From Halomonas sp. SSL-5 (GTDB lineage: Bacteria > Pseudomonadota > Gammaproteobacteria > Pseudomonadales > Halomonadaceae): 64,000 nt of DNA. The notes under the pieces were generated by a model that had not been told where the DNA came from, did no database searches, and worked only from the letters and a program-made list of their open reading frames with translations. The stretch is from positions 62,001-126,000 of the forward strand of contig NZ_JAUYWF010000006.1 of assembly GCF_030708455.1 (NCBI RefSeq). The letters run 5' to 3'. The translations under genes and the position numbers were made by a program. Positions 46,746 through 55,442 of this stretch are shown piece after piece (the first letter of the stretch is position 1; each line of letters opens with the position of its first letter).

Positions 46746-48125
46746 ATGCCAATCAGCGTCTTCGATCTGTTCAAGGTCGGCGTCGGGCCGTCCAGTTCCC
46801 ACACCGTGGGCCCGATGCAGGCCGCCTGCAACTTCGTCGCCGAGCTCGAGGCCAGGGAGCTGACCGAGCACGTCACGCGTCTCGAGGTCGAGCTCTTCGG
46901 CTCGCTCTCCGCCACCGGCATCGGCCACGGTACCGACCACGCGGTGATCATGGGGCTGATGGGCGAGCGTCCCGATCGCATCGATCCCGATGTCATCGCC
47001 CCGCGCATCGACGAGCTCAAGACCTCGGACACGTTGCGCCTGGCCGGCCGCCACCGCGTACCCTTCGTCTGGGCACGGGACATGCGCCTGCTCGAGGAGA
47101 GCCTGCCCCGCCATCCCAACGCCATGCGCCTGGTCGCCCACGGCGAGGCCGGCGAGCTCCATCGCAACACCTACTATTCGGTGGGCGGCGGCTTCGTCAT
47201 CGACGAGGCCCAGTCCGCCGAGGGCGCGCTGGACACCGACCATACCCGGATTCCCTACGACTTCCAGACCGCCGACGAGATGCTGCGGATGTGTCGCGAC
47301 AGCGGCCTGCGCATCAGCGAGCTGATGATGGAGAATGAGAAGGCGTGGCGCAGCGAGGCCGAGATCCGCGCGGGGCTCTGCGAGATCTGGCAGGCCATGC
47401 AGGCCTGCGTGGCCAAGGGCCTGGAGGCGGAGGGGGTGCTGCCCGGCGGGCTAAATGTCCGCCGCCGCGCCAAGGCGCTGCACCGGCACATGCTGGCGAG
47501 CACCAATGACCACTCGTTGATCGCCTCGACCATGTCGGCCATGGACTGGCTGAATCTCTATGCCCTGGCGGTCAACGAGGAGAATGCCGCCGGCGGCCGC
47601 ATGGTCACCGCTCCCACCAATGGCGCCGCGGGCATCATCCCCGCGGTGCTTCACTACTACATGCAGTTCCAGGCCGGTGCCTGTGACCGTGACGTGGTCG
47701 ACTTCCTGCTCGCCGCCGCCGCCGTGGGCATCCTGTGCAAGAAGAACGCCTCCATCTCCGGCGCCGAGGTGGGCTGCCAGGGCGAGGTGGGCTCCGCCTG
47801 CGCCATGGCCGCCGCCGGCCTCACCGAGGTGATGGGTGGCACCATCGACCAGGTGGAGAACGCCGCCGAGATCGGCCTGGAGCACAACCTGGGCCTGACC
47901 TGCGACCCGGTGGGGGGACTCGTCCAGGTGCCCTGCATCGAGCGCAACGCCATCGCCTCGGTGAAGGCGATCAACGCCGCCCAGATGGCGCTGCGCGGCG
48001 ATGGCCAGCACTTCATCTCGCTGGACAAGGTGATCCGCACCATGCGCGACACCGGCGCCGACATGCAGGCCAAGTACAAGGAGACCTCGAAGGGCGGGCT
48101 GGCCGTCAGCGGGATCGAGTGTTAA
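46746..48125 (+). CDS. sdaA: L-serine ammonia-lyase (iron-sulfur type)
   Basis: This 459-residue protein is the single-chain 4Fe-4S serine dehydratase. The beta-domain begins [24 protein letters not shown]; the catalytic alpha domain has [42 protein letters not shown] (cluster Cys) and [19 protein letters not shown]. It converts serine to pyruvate and ammonia. It follows purU by 109 bp and completes the route from sarcosine through glycine and serine to pyruvate. Confidence 0.95.
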   Translation: MPISVFDLFKVGVGPSSSHTVGPMQAACNFVAELEARELTEHVTRLEVELFGSLSATGIGHGTDHAVIMGLMGERPDRIDPDVIAPRIDELKTSDTLRLAGRHRVPFVWARDMRLLEESLPRHPNAMRLVAHGEAGELHRNTYYSVGGGFVIDEAQSAEGALDTDHTRIPYDFQTADEMLRMCRDSGLRISELMMENEKAWRSEAEIRAGLCEIWQAMQACVAKGLEAEGVLPGGLNVRRRAKALHRHMLASTNDHSLIASTMSAMDWLNLYALAVNEENAAGGRMVTAPTNGAAGIIPAVLHYYMQFQAGACDRDVVDFLLAAAAVGILCKKNASISGAEVGCQGEVGSACAMAAAGLTEVMGGTIDQVENAAEIGLEHNLGLTCDPVGGLVQVPCIERNAIASVKAINAAQMALRGDGQHFISLDKVIRTMRDTGADMQAKYKETSKGGLAVSGIEC

Positions 48126-48302
48126 CGGCAGCTAACGGGGAGTCAGGCTCAACTCATGTGTATAGAGGGGTGAAGGAAGGGTGGCGTACCCTGTAGGCCG
48201 GTCACGCCAGATCGCAACCCGCGATGAATGGATACGCCATTACCACGAGGTGCTACCGCAGCGTCATGTCGGTCGTGGTGAAACAGCATTGAGGAGCCAG
48301 CC

Positions 48303-49283
48303 ATGCGCCTGCACTACCAGGGCCCACTACCCGAGCTGATCGGTTTCCTGCTGTTGCCGCGCTTCTCGATGATGGCCTTCTTCTCGGCGGTGGAGCCGCT
48401 GCGCATCGCCAATCGCATCAGCGGGCGACCACTGTTCGACTGGACACTGTTCGGGGTCGACGGTGAGCCGGTCACCGCCAGTAACGGCATGACCCTGCTG
48501 GTCGACCGGCCGGCCGGTGATGCTCACGCCCTTCCATCCCTGGCGGTGTGCAGCGGCTTCGAGCCCGAGGCACATCTGAGCCGGCCCCTGATGGCCTGGC
48601 TGCATCGCCTGGACCAGGCCGGCTGTACCCTGGGCGGGCTTGATACTGGCTGCTTCCTGCTCGCCGCCGCCGGCCTGCTGAAGGGAGAGCGGGTCACCCT
48701 GCACTGGGAGAGCCTGCCTGCCTTCCGTGAACGCTTCCCTGGCATCGAGACGTCCGACGAGCTGTTCGAGCTCGGTCCACGGCGCTTTTCATGCGCCGGC
48801 GGTGCCGCTGCCATGGACATGGCCCTGGAGGTGATCGCCCGACGCCACGGCACCCGCCTGGCGCTGGATGTCTCCGAGCAGCTGATTCATGACCGGCTAC
48901 GCAGCCGCAGCGACCAGCAACGCATGGCCCTGGCACGTCGCCTGGGCACTCATAACCGTCGTCTGGTACAGGCGGTGGCATTGATGGAGCGCCATCTCGA
49001 GGCGCCGTTGGCGCTTGGCGAAATTGCCCGCCGCTGCGGGATTACCTCCCGCCAGTTGCAGCGGCTCTTTGCGCAGCACCTCGCCAGCACGCCCCAGGGC
49101 TGGTACCTGGGTCTGCGCCTGGAGCGAGCCCACCAACTCCTGGTCGAGACCGATCTCGACGTGCTGGCGGTGGGCCTCGCCTGTGGCTTCGCCTCCGGCA
49201 CCAGCTTCTCCCGCGCCTTCCGCGAGAGCTACGGTTATCCGCCGCGGGAGGCACGGCGGCAGTTGCCAAAGGTCGAGCGGTAA
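48303..49283 (+). CDS. cdhR: GlxA-type AraC regulator, CdhR-like (carnitine)
   Basis: The protein has 326 residues: an N-terminal DJ-1/PfpI-like domain (IGFLLLPRFSMMAFFSAVEPLRIANRISGR, GLDTGCFLLAAAGLL) and a C-terminal AraC HTH (LGEIARRCGITSRQLQRLFAQHL, FASGTSFSRAFRESYGYPPREARR). It lies just before a caiX-like gene and near cdhCAB, as CdhR does in Pseudomonas, where it activates carnitine catabolism. GbdR (glycine betaine) is the closest alternative. GAGGAGCC precedes the ATG. Confidence 0.78.
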   Translation: MRLHYQGPLPELIGFLLLPRFSMMAFFSAVEPLRIANRISGRPLFDWTLFGVDGEPVTASNGMTLLVDRPAGDAHALPSLAVCSGFEPEAHLSRPLMAWLHRLDQAGCTLGGLDTGCFLLAAAGLLKGERVTLHWESLPAFRERFPGIETSDELFELGPRRFSCAGGAAAMDMALEVIARRHGTRLALDVSEQLIHDRLRSRSDQQRMALARRLGTHNRRLVQAVALMERHLEAPLALGEIARRCGITSRQLQRLFAQHLASTPQGWYLGLRLERAHQLLVETDLDVLAVGLACGFASGTSFSRAFRESYGYPPREARRQLPKVER

Positions 49284-49400
49284 AGGTGGAGGCTCATGAG
49301 CACCGTCGCAGCACGAACAGTGAGGAAGCCTCGAAGGGGGTGGACAGGTCTTCAGCGTTATCGATTGTTGAGAGGAGCGGGGTCTGGGTCAGCAAGAAAA

Positions 49401-49436
49401 GTCGCCCTGCGACAGGAATAAGTCGCTCTTTGTCGA
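49401..49436 (+). promoter_or_regulatory. Candidate CdhR operator upstream of caiX
   Basis: GTCGC at 49401-49405 and again at 49422-49426 are spaced by exactly 21 bp (two helical turns), the usual spacing of AraC-type half-sites. GCGAC (49409-49413) and GTCGA (49432-49436) accompany them. The pattern recurs before cdhC (GACGC and GTCGC, also 21 bp apart). Confidence 0.55.
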
Positions 49437-49493
49437 GACGCTCGCCCGCAGTCGGGCAGACTGAAGACACATTCCCTGCAGGAGGCCTGCCCG

Positions 49494-50426
49494 ATGCGTG
49501 TACTTCCCCGGACCTTGATTCGTTCCACCGCCCTGATGCCGCTACTGCTGGCAGGGCCGGCAATGGCCGAGCTTGAAGAGGTACGTTTCGGCGTGCCGCC
49601 CTGGCCGGGGGTGACGGTGAAGTCCGAGGTGGCTGCCCAGCTGATCGAGGCCATGGGCTACGAGACACGTCAGAGCGATCTGGCTGTCAGTGTCATCCTC
49701 GAAGGGCTGACCCGCAACGATCTGGAGGTCTACCTGGGGGGCTGGTACCCGGTGCAGACGGAGATGGTCGAGCCACTGGTGGAGCAGGGCAAGGTCGAGA
49801 AGCTGGTCTCCAATATCCGGGGCGCCAACTCGGGGCTGGTGGTGCCGCAATACGTCTACGATGCCGGCGTGACCTCGGTGGCCGATCTCGACGCCCATCG
49901 TGAGCGCTTTGACGGCGAGATCCAGGGCATCGAGGCGGGCACCGGTATCAATACCGCCATCCTCGCGGCTATCGATAATGACCTTGCAGGTCTCGGCGAC
50001 TGGGACCTGCGCGAGAGCTCCACGGCAGCCATGCTGGCCCAGGCCGAGCACAAGATGGCCGACGGCGAGTGGCTCACCTTCGTCGGCTGGGAGCCGCACT
50101 GGATGAACGTCAGCTTCGATCTGGCCTACCTGGAGGACGCCGACGGCGCGGGTATTGCCGAGATCGGCAGCACGGTGTGGACGGTGGTGCCGGCGAGCCT
50201 GGCCGAGGAGGACCCCCAGCTGCACCGCTTCCTGTCACAGTATGTGGTGGACATCGAGGATCAGAACGCCTGGGTCCACGGCTACAGCTATGAAGATCGT
50301 GCGGCGGACGAGGTAGCCAGCGACTGGGTCGGCGAAAATCTCGATACCGTGGCTGGCTGGCTGGAAGGCGTCGAAGCACGCGACGGCACGCCCGCCATCG
50401 AGGCGGTACGCTCCCTCTACCAGTAA
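49494..50426 (+). CDS. caiX: CaiX-like substrate-binding protein for carnitine
   Basis: This 310-residue periplasmic binding protein of the glycine betaine/carnitine ABC family (OpuAC/ProX type) has a signal peptide ending AMA (about residue 25). Segments such as VEVYLGGWYPVQTEM-like (EVYLGGWYPVQ), ADGEWLTFVGWEPHWMN and AEIGSTVWTVVPASLA are typical; Trp residues form the quaternary-ammonium cage. No permease or ATPase is nearby, so it is an orphan binding protein, as CaiX is in Pseudomonas, where it uses a shared transporter core. AGGAGG precedes the ATG. Confidence 0.85.
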   Translation: MRVLPRTLIRSTALMPLLLAGPAMAELEEVRFGVPPWPGVTVKSEVAAQLIEAMGYETRQSDLAVSVILEGLTRNDLEVYLGGWYPVQTEMVEPLVEQGKVEKLVSNIRGANSGLVVPQYVYDAGVTSVADLDAHRERFDGEIQGIEAGTGINTAILAAIDNDLAGLGDWDLRESSTAAMLAQAEHKMADGEWLTFVGWEPHWMNVSFDLAYLEDADGAGIAEIGSTVWTVVPASLAEEDPQLHRFLSQYVVDIEDQNAWVHGYSYEDRAADEVASDWVGENLDTVAGWLEGVEARDGTPAIEAVRSLYQ

Positions 50427-50437
50427 GCTCGACGGCG

Positions 50438-51298
50438 TTACTCCCCGAGCCGCCCCTTCAGCGCCTGGCAGAACGCCTGCCAGGCGTTGTGCATTTCTGG
50501 AAGTCGCGCATGGGCGTGCAGGGCACCGTGAACCATGACGTCGGCACAGCGATAGCCGATGCAGGCACCGTCATGCCGCCAACGTGCTACGGCGGCCTCC
50601 AGCGGACGGGTGAGCGGGTCATGCGCTACCGCCAGAACCTCCATCTGTCGCACGGGTGGCTCGGCCTGCGTGTCGGGGGGGATTGCTTCTGGACAGTAAG
50701 CGGCGATGCCCAGCACCTCTTCCCGGGAGAGCAAGGGCGCCGATGCGCCCAGGGTCGACTCATCGATTCCATCCACAGGCGGATAGATCAATCCTAGTGG
50801 CACCTCTGTGGGTAACTTGACGGCCAGATCCAGTACCAGCCGACCACCGGCACTGTCCCCCACCAGGGCGAGCGGTTCGCAGGCGTCGGCCACGGCAAGG
50901 CAGTCGGCCAGCATCTCGGCATAGCACGCCTCGGGGGCCAGGCGGTAGTCGACGCTGATCACCTCGCGGCCCAGGCGCGCGGCGAGGCTGGCAGCGACGC
51001 CGTGATGGCTGCGCACCGAGCCGATGATAAAGCCGCCGCCGTGAACAAACAGCACCCTGCCTAAGCGAGCCTCCGCGGGCACGAAGCGGCGGACGTCAAC
51101 GCCGCTGCATCGCTCGTCGATGACATGCATGCCCGACGGATCGGGTGGGGCGAACGTCCTGCATAACGCATCGTAGCGCTCTCGAGCCTCGGGCCAGTCG
51201 AGGCCGTCCAGGCTGGCCAGGCCGGCCTCGAAGCGGGCGATGAAGTCGCCGATTGGCCAGACGTCATCGTCGGGCGTCGTGGGCAAGTCAACGCTCAC
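50438..51298 (-). CDS. hocS: HocS-like alpha/beta hydrolase (acylcarnitine esterase candidate)
   Basis: From the GTG at 51298 the protein has 286 residues. It is an HSL-type alpha/beta hydrolase with the oxyanion motif HGGGF, nucleophile motif GDSAGG and a C-terminal His (MVHGALHAHARL). AAGGAGG precedes the GTG, and the GTG overlaps the BCCT stop (GTGA). In Pseudomonas a hydrolase at this place (HocS) releases carnitine from short-chain acylcarnitines. That role is inferred from position. Confidence 0.75.
   Translation of the reverse strand: MSVDLPTTPDDDVWPIGDFIARFEAGLASLDGLDWPEARERYDALCRTFAPPDPSGMHVIDERCSGVDVRRFVPAEARLGRVLFVHGGGFIIGSVRSHHGVAASLAARLGREVISVDYRLAPEACYAEMLADCLAVADACEPLALVGDSAGGRLVLDLAVKLPTEVPLGLIYPPVDGIDESTLGASAPLLSREEVLGIAAYCPEAIPPDTQAEPPVRQMEVLAVAHDPLTRPLEAAVARWRHDGACIGYRCADVMVHGALHAHARLPEMHNAWQAFCQALKGRLGE
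50462..50486. terminator. Hairpin near the convergent caiX/hocS ends
   Basis: A 10-bp stem (CGCCTGGCAG with CTGCCAGGCG) and a 5-nt loop lie 36 nt after the caiX stop, inside the last codons of hocS. No T-run follows; it may help end caiX transcripts. Confidence 0.4.
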
Positions 51299-52740
51299 GG
51301 GAGCCTCCTTGTCGTTCGGAATTCGCTCTGGTGGTGGCAAGCCAGTGGGTTTACAGCGACGCCGTCAGCAGTTGATGGCTGCGAGCGGTATTGCCTCAAA
51401 CGTATCAGGAAGGCCGATACCAGGGCGAAGATGCCGAAGGCAACCGGAATGGCCGCCACCGAGATGAGCGAGAGAATGACCTTGAAGATGTCGCCGTCCA
51501 GCCAGTTGATGACTACCGCCAGAGCAGCCATGGTGACGATCCAGAAGGCCCGCGAGCGCTGGACGGTGAGCATCTCACAGACCAGGCCCGCGGAGTCGGC
51601 ACTGGTGACGAAGAACAGCAGGATGTTCAGCGCAAGGATCGCCGATAGGAAGCCGTGCTCATCCACAAAGGCCATCAGGGCGAAGACGTCCTCGGCGCCG
51701 GTGTTCAATCCGCCAATTCCGAAGGTGGTGAACCACAGGCAGGAGAACAGGCTCGGCACCAGCATCACGCCGAGCACCAGCTGGCGCAGCGTGCGGCCTT
51801 TGGAGATACGCGCGATGAACACTCCGGTGAAGATGAACCAGCCGTACCAGGCGGCTTCGAAGGCGTACAGCCAATCGGCCAGCCAGGCCTTTTTCTCGGG
51901 GTCGTCGTAGCCGACCTCCAGGGCCATCGCCGGGTACTGCAGCACATAGTCCGGCATCAGCCGGGCGAAGGTGGCGAGAATCTCCAGCGGTGCGGTCAGC
52001 ACGAAGATACCCGCCATCAGGGCCAAGGCGAGGAGCGCGTTGTAGTTGCTCAGCCACTTGATGCCGCGCTTAAGCCCCGAGGCGCTGGAGGCGATGGCGA
52101 ACAGCGAGAGTGCCACGATGATCGTGGTCGAGCCGACCTCGATGCCCAGGAACTGCGCGGCACTCTTCTGCAGCGGGTCGGCGGCATAGGAGAAGGTCAG
52201 CGAGAGGCCGATCACGGTTGAGACCACCAGGCTGACCAGGTTGAGCTTGCTAAGGAAGCCGCCGCCAAGCAGGGATTCGGCCGGCTTGTCGAGCCGCATG
52301 TTGTACATGGCATGGGCGAAGATCACGCCGATGGCGAGATAGCCTGCCCAGGCCAGCAGCCCCCAGTGATTGAAGGCGTAAAGCAGCGCCTGATCCCTGC
52401 TCAGGCCGGCTTCCACGTGGTAGCGAGGCTCCAGGACGCCCCAGGTAACCAGGCCGATGCCCATGCCGGTGGCGAACAGCATGCCGAGCCAGGCGAGAGT
52501 GGAGAACTCGGGGGACTCTTCGCCGAAGCGCAGCCGGCCCAGCGGTGTCAAGGCGATGCCAACAAACAGCAGTGAGGCGAAGAAAGCCGGATAGGTGAAG
52601 ATGAAGCCGAACTCGCCTATCACCCGGGTCTGAATGGTAGTCAACAGCGACTCGAAAGGGCGGGGTGCCAGGGCGGCGAAGGCGATCAGTGCGATGACCA
52701 TGACGACGGTCGCCACGGAGGTCGTGAGGTTCTTGTTCAT
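51295..52740 (-). CDS. BCCT-family transporter of the carnitine locus
   Basis: With the ATG at 52740 the protein has 481 residues and about 12 helices, with BCCT motifs (FATGMGIGLVTWGVLEPRYH, FNHWGLLAWAGYLAIGVIFAHAMYNM). An open frame extends upstream to 53490 but runs through cdhB in another frame and is rejected. Membership in the cdhCAB-hocS unit suggests carnitine or acylcarnitine uptake. The stop overlaps the hocS start. Confidence 0.85.
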   Translation of the reverse strand: MNKNLTTSVATVVMVIALIAFAALAPRPFESLLTTIQTRVIGEFGFIFTYPAFFASLLFVGIALTPLGRLRFGEESPEFSTLAWLGMLFATGMGIGLVTWGVLEPRYHVEAGLSRDQALLYAFNHWGLLAWAGYLAIGVIFAHAMYNMRLDKPAESLLGGGFLSKLNLVSLVVSTVIGLSLTFSYAADPLQKSAAQFLGIEVGSTTIIVALSLFAIASSASGLKRGIKWLSNYNALLALALMAGIFVLTAPLEILATFARLMPDYVLQYPAMALEVGYDDPEKKAWLADWLYAFEAAWYGWFIFTGVFIARISKGRTLRQLVLGVMLVPSLFSCLWFTTFGIGGLNTGAEDVFALMAFVDEHGFLSAILALNILLFFVTSADSAGLVCEMLTVQRSRAFWIVTMAALAVVINWLDGDIFKVILSLISVAAIPVAFGIFALVSAFLIRLRQYRSQPSTADGVAVNPLACHHQSEFRTTRRLP

Positions 52741-52880
52741 AAGCGGCTCTACAGGTTCGTGACGGAGTGAAGCTCGGCTGGCTTCGATAGGCGCCTTCCT
52801 CCAGGAAGAAAACGAGATGATGGTGTCGCCGAGGGCGCGCGCCGGGCGCTCTCGGCGATGTCGCGTGAGACGCGGTCGGC

Positions 52881-53342
52881 TTAGCGGCGCGGCGCCAGCC
52901 CGATGGTGCGCCCGGCGAGTGCCGGCCAGACGTCCGGCGCGGCGTGGGGCAGCGTGGCGATGAGGGCCTCGACCTCGGCGGGGAAGGGCGCGGGGCGGCC
53001 GCTCTCCTGGCCCATGCCCATCAGCATCTGCTCGCTGGTGGCGAGCAGGTTGCCTTCCTCGTCGTGCAGCTCGAGGAAGACGTGCAGCCGCTTGGCGTCG
53101 CGATCCAGCAGGGTCAGGGCGACCCGCAGCGGCTGCCCCTCGTGGGCCTCGCGGCGATAGCAGAGGTGGGTCTCCAGGGTGTAGATCGTATAGCCGTGCC
53201 GGTCGCGGCCGGCGGCATCCAGCCCGATATGGTCGATCAGCGCCTCGAGTGCCAGCGAGAACACCCGTGCGTATTCGGCGTCGTTCATATGGCCGTTGTA
53301 GTCGACCCACTCGGGGGCGACACGGCTCTCCAGGATCACCAT
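52881..53342 (-). CDS. cdhB: Betainyl-CoA thioesterase CdhB (hotdog fold)
   Basis: From the ATG at 53342 the protein has 153 residues, typical for a 4-hydroxybenzoyl-CoA thioesterase-like hotdog fold (WVDYNGHMNDAEYARVFSLALEALID). The Asp-Tyr-Asn-Gly-His-Met-Asn motif marks the family. CdhB hydrolyses betainyl-CoA to glycine betaine and CoA in carnitine degradation. The start overlaps the cdhA stop by 1 nt (TGATG). A longer upstream frame is rejected because it lies in cdhA. Confidence 0.85.
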   Translation of the reverse strand: MVILESRVAPEWVDYNGHMNDAEYARVFSLALEALIDHIGLDAAGRDRHGYTIYTLETHLCYRREAHEGQPLRVALTLLDRDAKRLHVFLELHDEEGNLLATSEQMLMGMGQESGRPAPFPAEVEALIATLPHAAPDVWPALAGRTIGLAPRR

Positions 53343-54298
53343 CAGATGCGCCCCTCCAGGCCCTCGGCCTCGGGCCAGTACTTCTGCACCAGGTCGAGCA
53401 GCTCCACCAGGAAGTCGTCGCGGCGGCGGTCGAGCTCGGCCACCGGGCGGCCGGCGGCCTGGTGCTCGCAACCCTCGACGACCCTGTCAATCAGGGTGTC
53501 GGTAAGCTCGGGCGCCTCGAGCTTGGTCCAGGGCAGTTTCAGCGCCGGGCCGAACTGTTCGAGCATATGGCGCATGCCCTGCTCGCCCCCGGCCAGGTGG
53601 AAGGTGAGGAAGGTGCCCATCAGCGACCAGCGCAGTCCACAGCCATAGACCACGGCGGCGTCGATCTCCTCGGTGGTGGCCACGCCATCGTTGACCAGAT
53701 GCAGGGCCTCGCGCCACAGCGCCTCCATCAGGCGGTCGGCGATATGACCCTCGATCTCGCGGCGCACCACCAGCGGGCGCATCGCCAGCGTCTGGTAGAG
53801 CGCCTGGGCGCGCTCGACCTGCACTGGGTCGGTGGCTGCGCCACCGACCAGCTCCACCAATGGCAGCAGGTAGACCGGGTTGAAGGGGTGGGCGACGATC
53901 ACCCGGCCGGGCGCCTTGGCGCAATCTTGCTGCAGGTCGCTGGGCTTGAAGCCAGAGGTGGAAGAGCCGATGACCACGTGGTCTTCCGCCGCGGCATCGA
54001 TGGCGGCGAGGATCTCCTGCTTGAGCGGCAGGCGCTCCGGCACGTTCTCCTGGATCAGGTCGGCGCCCTCAACGGCTGCCTCTAGGCGATCCACGAAGGT
54101 CAGCCGCGCGGGGCTGGCGCCCTCGGCCAGGCCCAGGCGCTCGAGCGAGGCCCAGGCGTTGTCGACGAAGGCGCGGGTGCGTGACGGTGCCTCGGGGTCC
54201 GGGTCGAAGGCCACCACGTCCCAGCCGCGGGCCAGGGCGCGGGCGATCCAGCCGTTGCCGATCACCCCGGTGCCGATCACGGAGAGCTGCTGGCTCAT
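53342..54298 (-). CDS. cdhA: L-carnitine dehydrogenase CdhA
   Basis: This 318-residue protein is of the 3-hydroxyacyl-CoA dehydrogenase family. The NAD-binding Rossmann motif is GTGVIGNGW at about residues 9-17 and the C-terminal helical domain follows from about residue 185. GSSTSGFKPSDLQ and VIVAHPFNPVYLLPLVELVGG are typical of carnitine 3-dehydrogenases. It oxidises L-carnitine to 3-dehydrocarnitine. It overlaps cdhC by 4 nt (ATGA). Confidence 0.9.
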   Translation of the reverse strand: MSQQLSVIGTGVIGNGWIARALARGWDVVAFDPDPEAPSRTRAFVDNAWASLERLGLAEGASPARLTFVDRLEAAVEGADLIQENVPERLPLKQEILAAIDAAAEDHVVIGSSTSGFKPSDLQQDCAKAPGRVIVAHPFNPVYLLPLVELVGGAATDPVQVERAQALYQTLAMRPLVVRREIEGHIADRLMEALWREALHLVNDGVATTEEIDAAVVYGCGLRWSLMGTFLTFHLAGGEQGMRHMLEQFGPALKLPWTKLEAPELTDTLIDRVVEGCEHQAAGRPVAELDRRRDDFLVELLDLVQKYWPEAEGLEGRI

Positions 54299-55227
54299 GC
54301 TGCACCCCCTGCGGCGTTCTCGATCGCTTTCTCGACAATATGACCGGTGTTCGGGTCGCGCAGCCCGAGCTGGGCGCGGGTCTCGGCCGGGGTCATGACA
54401 CGGGCGCCGAGGTTCTCGAAGAGACCGGCGGCCTTCTCCACCAGTTGGGCGTTGGTGGCCAGCACCCCCTTCTCCAGGTAGAGGTTGTCCTCCAGGCCGA
54501 CCCGGGCATGGCCGCCCAGCAGCACCGCCTGGGCCGCCATGGGCATCTGGTGGCGGCCGATGCCGAAGGCCGCCCAGTGGGCGTTATCCGGCAGCTTGTT
54601 GCGCATCGTCAGCAGGGTCTCGGTGTCCGCCTCGGCGCCCCAGGGGATGCCCAGGCAGAGCTGGTAGAGCGGATCGCCGTCGATCAGGCCCTCCTGCTGC
54701 AGCTGACGGGCGAACCAGATGTGGCCCAGGTCGAAGCACTCCAGCTCCGGCTTGACCCCGGCGGCCTGCACCAGTCGGGCGTGCTCGCGCAGCCAGTCGG
54801 CGGGGTTCACGTAGACCATGTCGCCGAAATTGAGGCTGCCGCAGTCCAGGGTGCAGAGCTCGGGAAGCAGCTCGCCCACAGGCTCGTGGCGCTCGCGCGG
54901 GGTCTGGATGTCGCTGCCCGGGCCGCCGCGGGTGGGGTCCTCGGCGTCGGGGATCCAGTCGCCGCCGCCGCCGGCGGTGATGTTCATGACGATGTCGACG
55001 TCCGCCTCGCGCACCCGCTGCATCACCTCGCGGAAGTGGTCCACGCAGTGGCTGATGCCACCGGTCTCGGGGTCGCGCACGTGGATATGCGCCACGCTGG
55101 CGCCCGCCTTGGCGGCCGCGATACAGTCGTCGGCGATCTGTTGCGGGGTCACGGGCACATTGGGGTTCTTGGCGGTGGTGTCGCCGGCGCCGGTGACGGC
55201 GCAGGTCAGGATCACGTTGCGGTTCAT
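54295..55227 (-). CDS. cdhC: Dehydrocarnitine cleavage enzyme CdhC (BKACE family)
   Basis: From the ATG at 55227 the protein has 310 residues of the beta-keto acid cleavage enzyme family (DUF849). Metal-binding HIHVRDPETG is at about residues 46-55 and NITAGGGGDW follows; the later GGHARVGLEDNLYLEKG segment is typical. It cleaves dehydrocarnitine with acetyl-CoA to acetoacetate and betainyl-CoA. GAGG precedes the ATG; an upstream in-frame start to 55305 lacks family sequence. It is the first gene of cdhC-cdhA-cdhB-BCCT-hocS. Confidence 0.9.
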   Translation of the reverse strand: MNRNVILTCAVTGAGDTTAKNPNVPVTPQQIADDCIAAAKAGASVAHIHVRDPETGGISHCVDHFREVMQRVREADVDIVMNITAGGGGDWIPDAEDPTRGGPGSDIQTPRERHEPVGELLPELCTLDCGSLNFGDMVYVNPADWLREHARLVQAAGVKPELECFDLGHIWFARQLQQEGLIDGDPLYQLCLGIPWGAEADTETLLTMRNKLPDNAHWAAFGIGRHQMPMAAQAVLLGGHARVGLEDNLYLEKGVLATNAQLVEKAAGLFENLGARVMTPAETRAQLGLRDPNTGHIVEKAIENAAGGAA

Positions 55228-55298
55228 GTCTTGCCTCTGTGGCGGAGGAGTTGTCCCGCCTAGTGTGGCCAGCCTTGGCCCGGAAGAGTTGACCTGAA

Positions 55299-55328
55299 GC
55301 GACATTGTCTTGAGCTAATGCGTCATTC
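55299..55328 (-). promoter_or_regulatory. Candidate CdhR operator upstream of cdhC
   Basis: On the - strand GACGC and GTCGC lie 21 bp apart, followed by TT. The second half-site and its flank (AA-x-GTCGCT-like) resemble the caiX region. The site lies 72 bp or more before the cdhC ATG. Confidence 0.5.
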
Positions 55329-55442
55329 ATGGGGCCGGCCTGGACTGGCCCTGTCACCAGGAGGCTCGGGGAGATTTCTCGCTGGCCTCTCGCTACCCTA
55401 TGGCGTCATTCCCTTCGCCATTCACCCCCGCCGGGAGCCCCG

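Noticed and set aside
51295..53490. A 731-residue version of the carnitine-locus BCCT gene
   Set aside because: The extra 250 residues are out of frame with cdhB and cdhA and are Arg/Pro-rich. The family N-terminus begins at the ATG at 52740.
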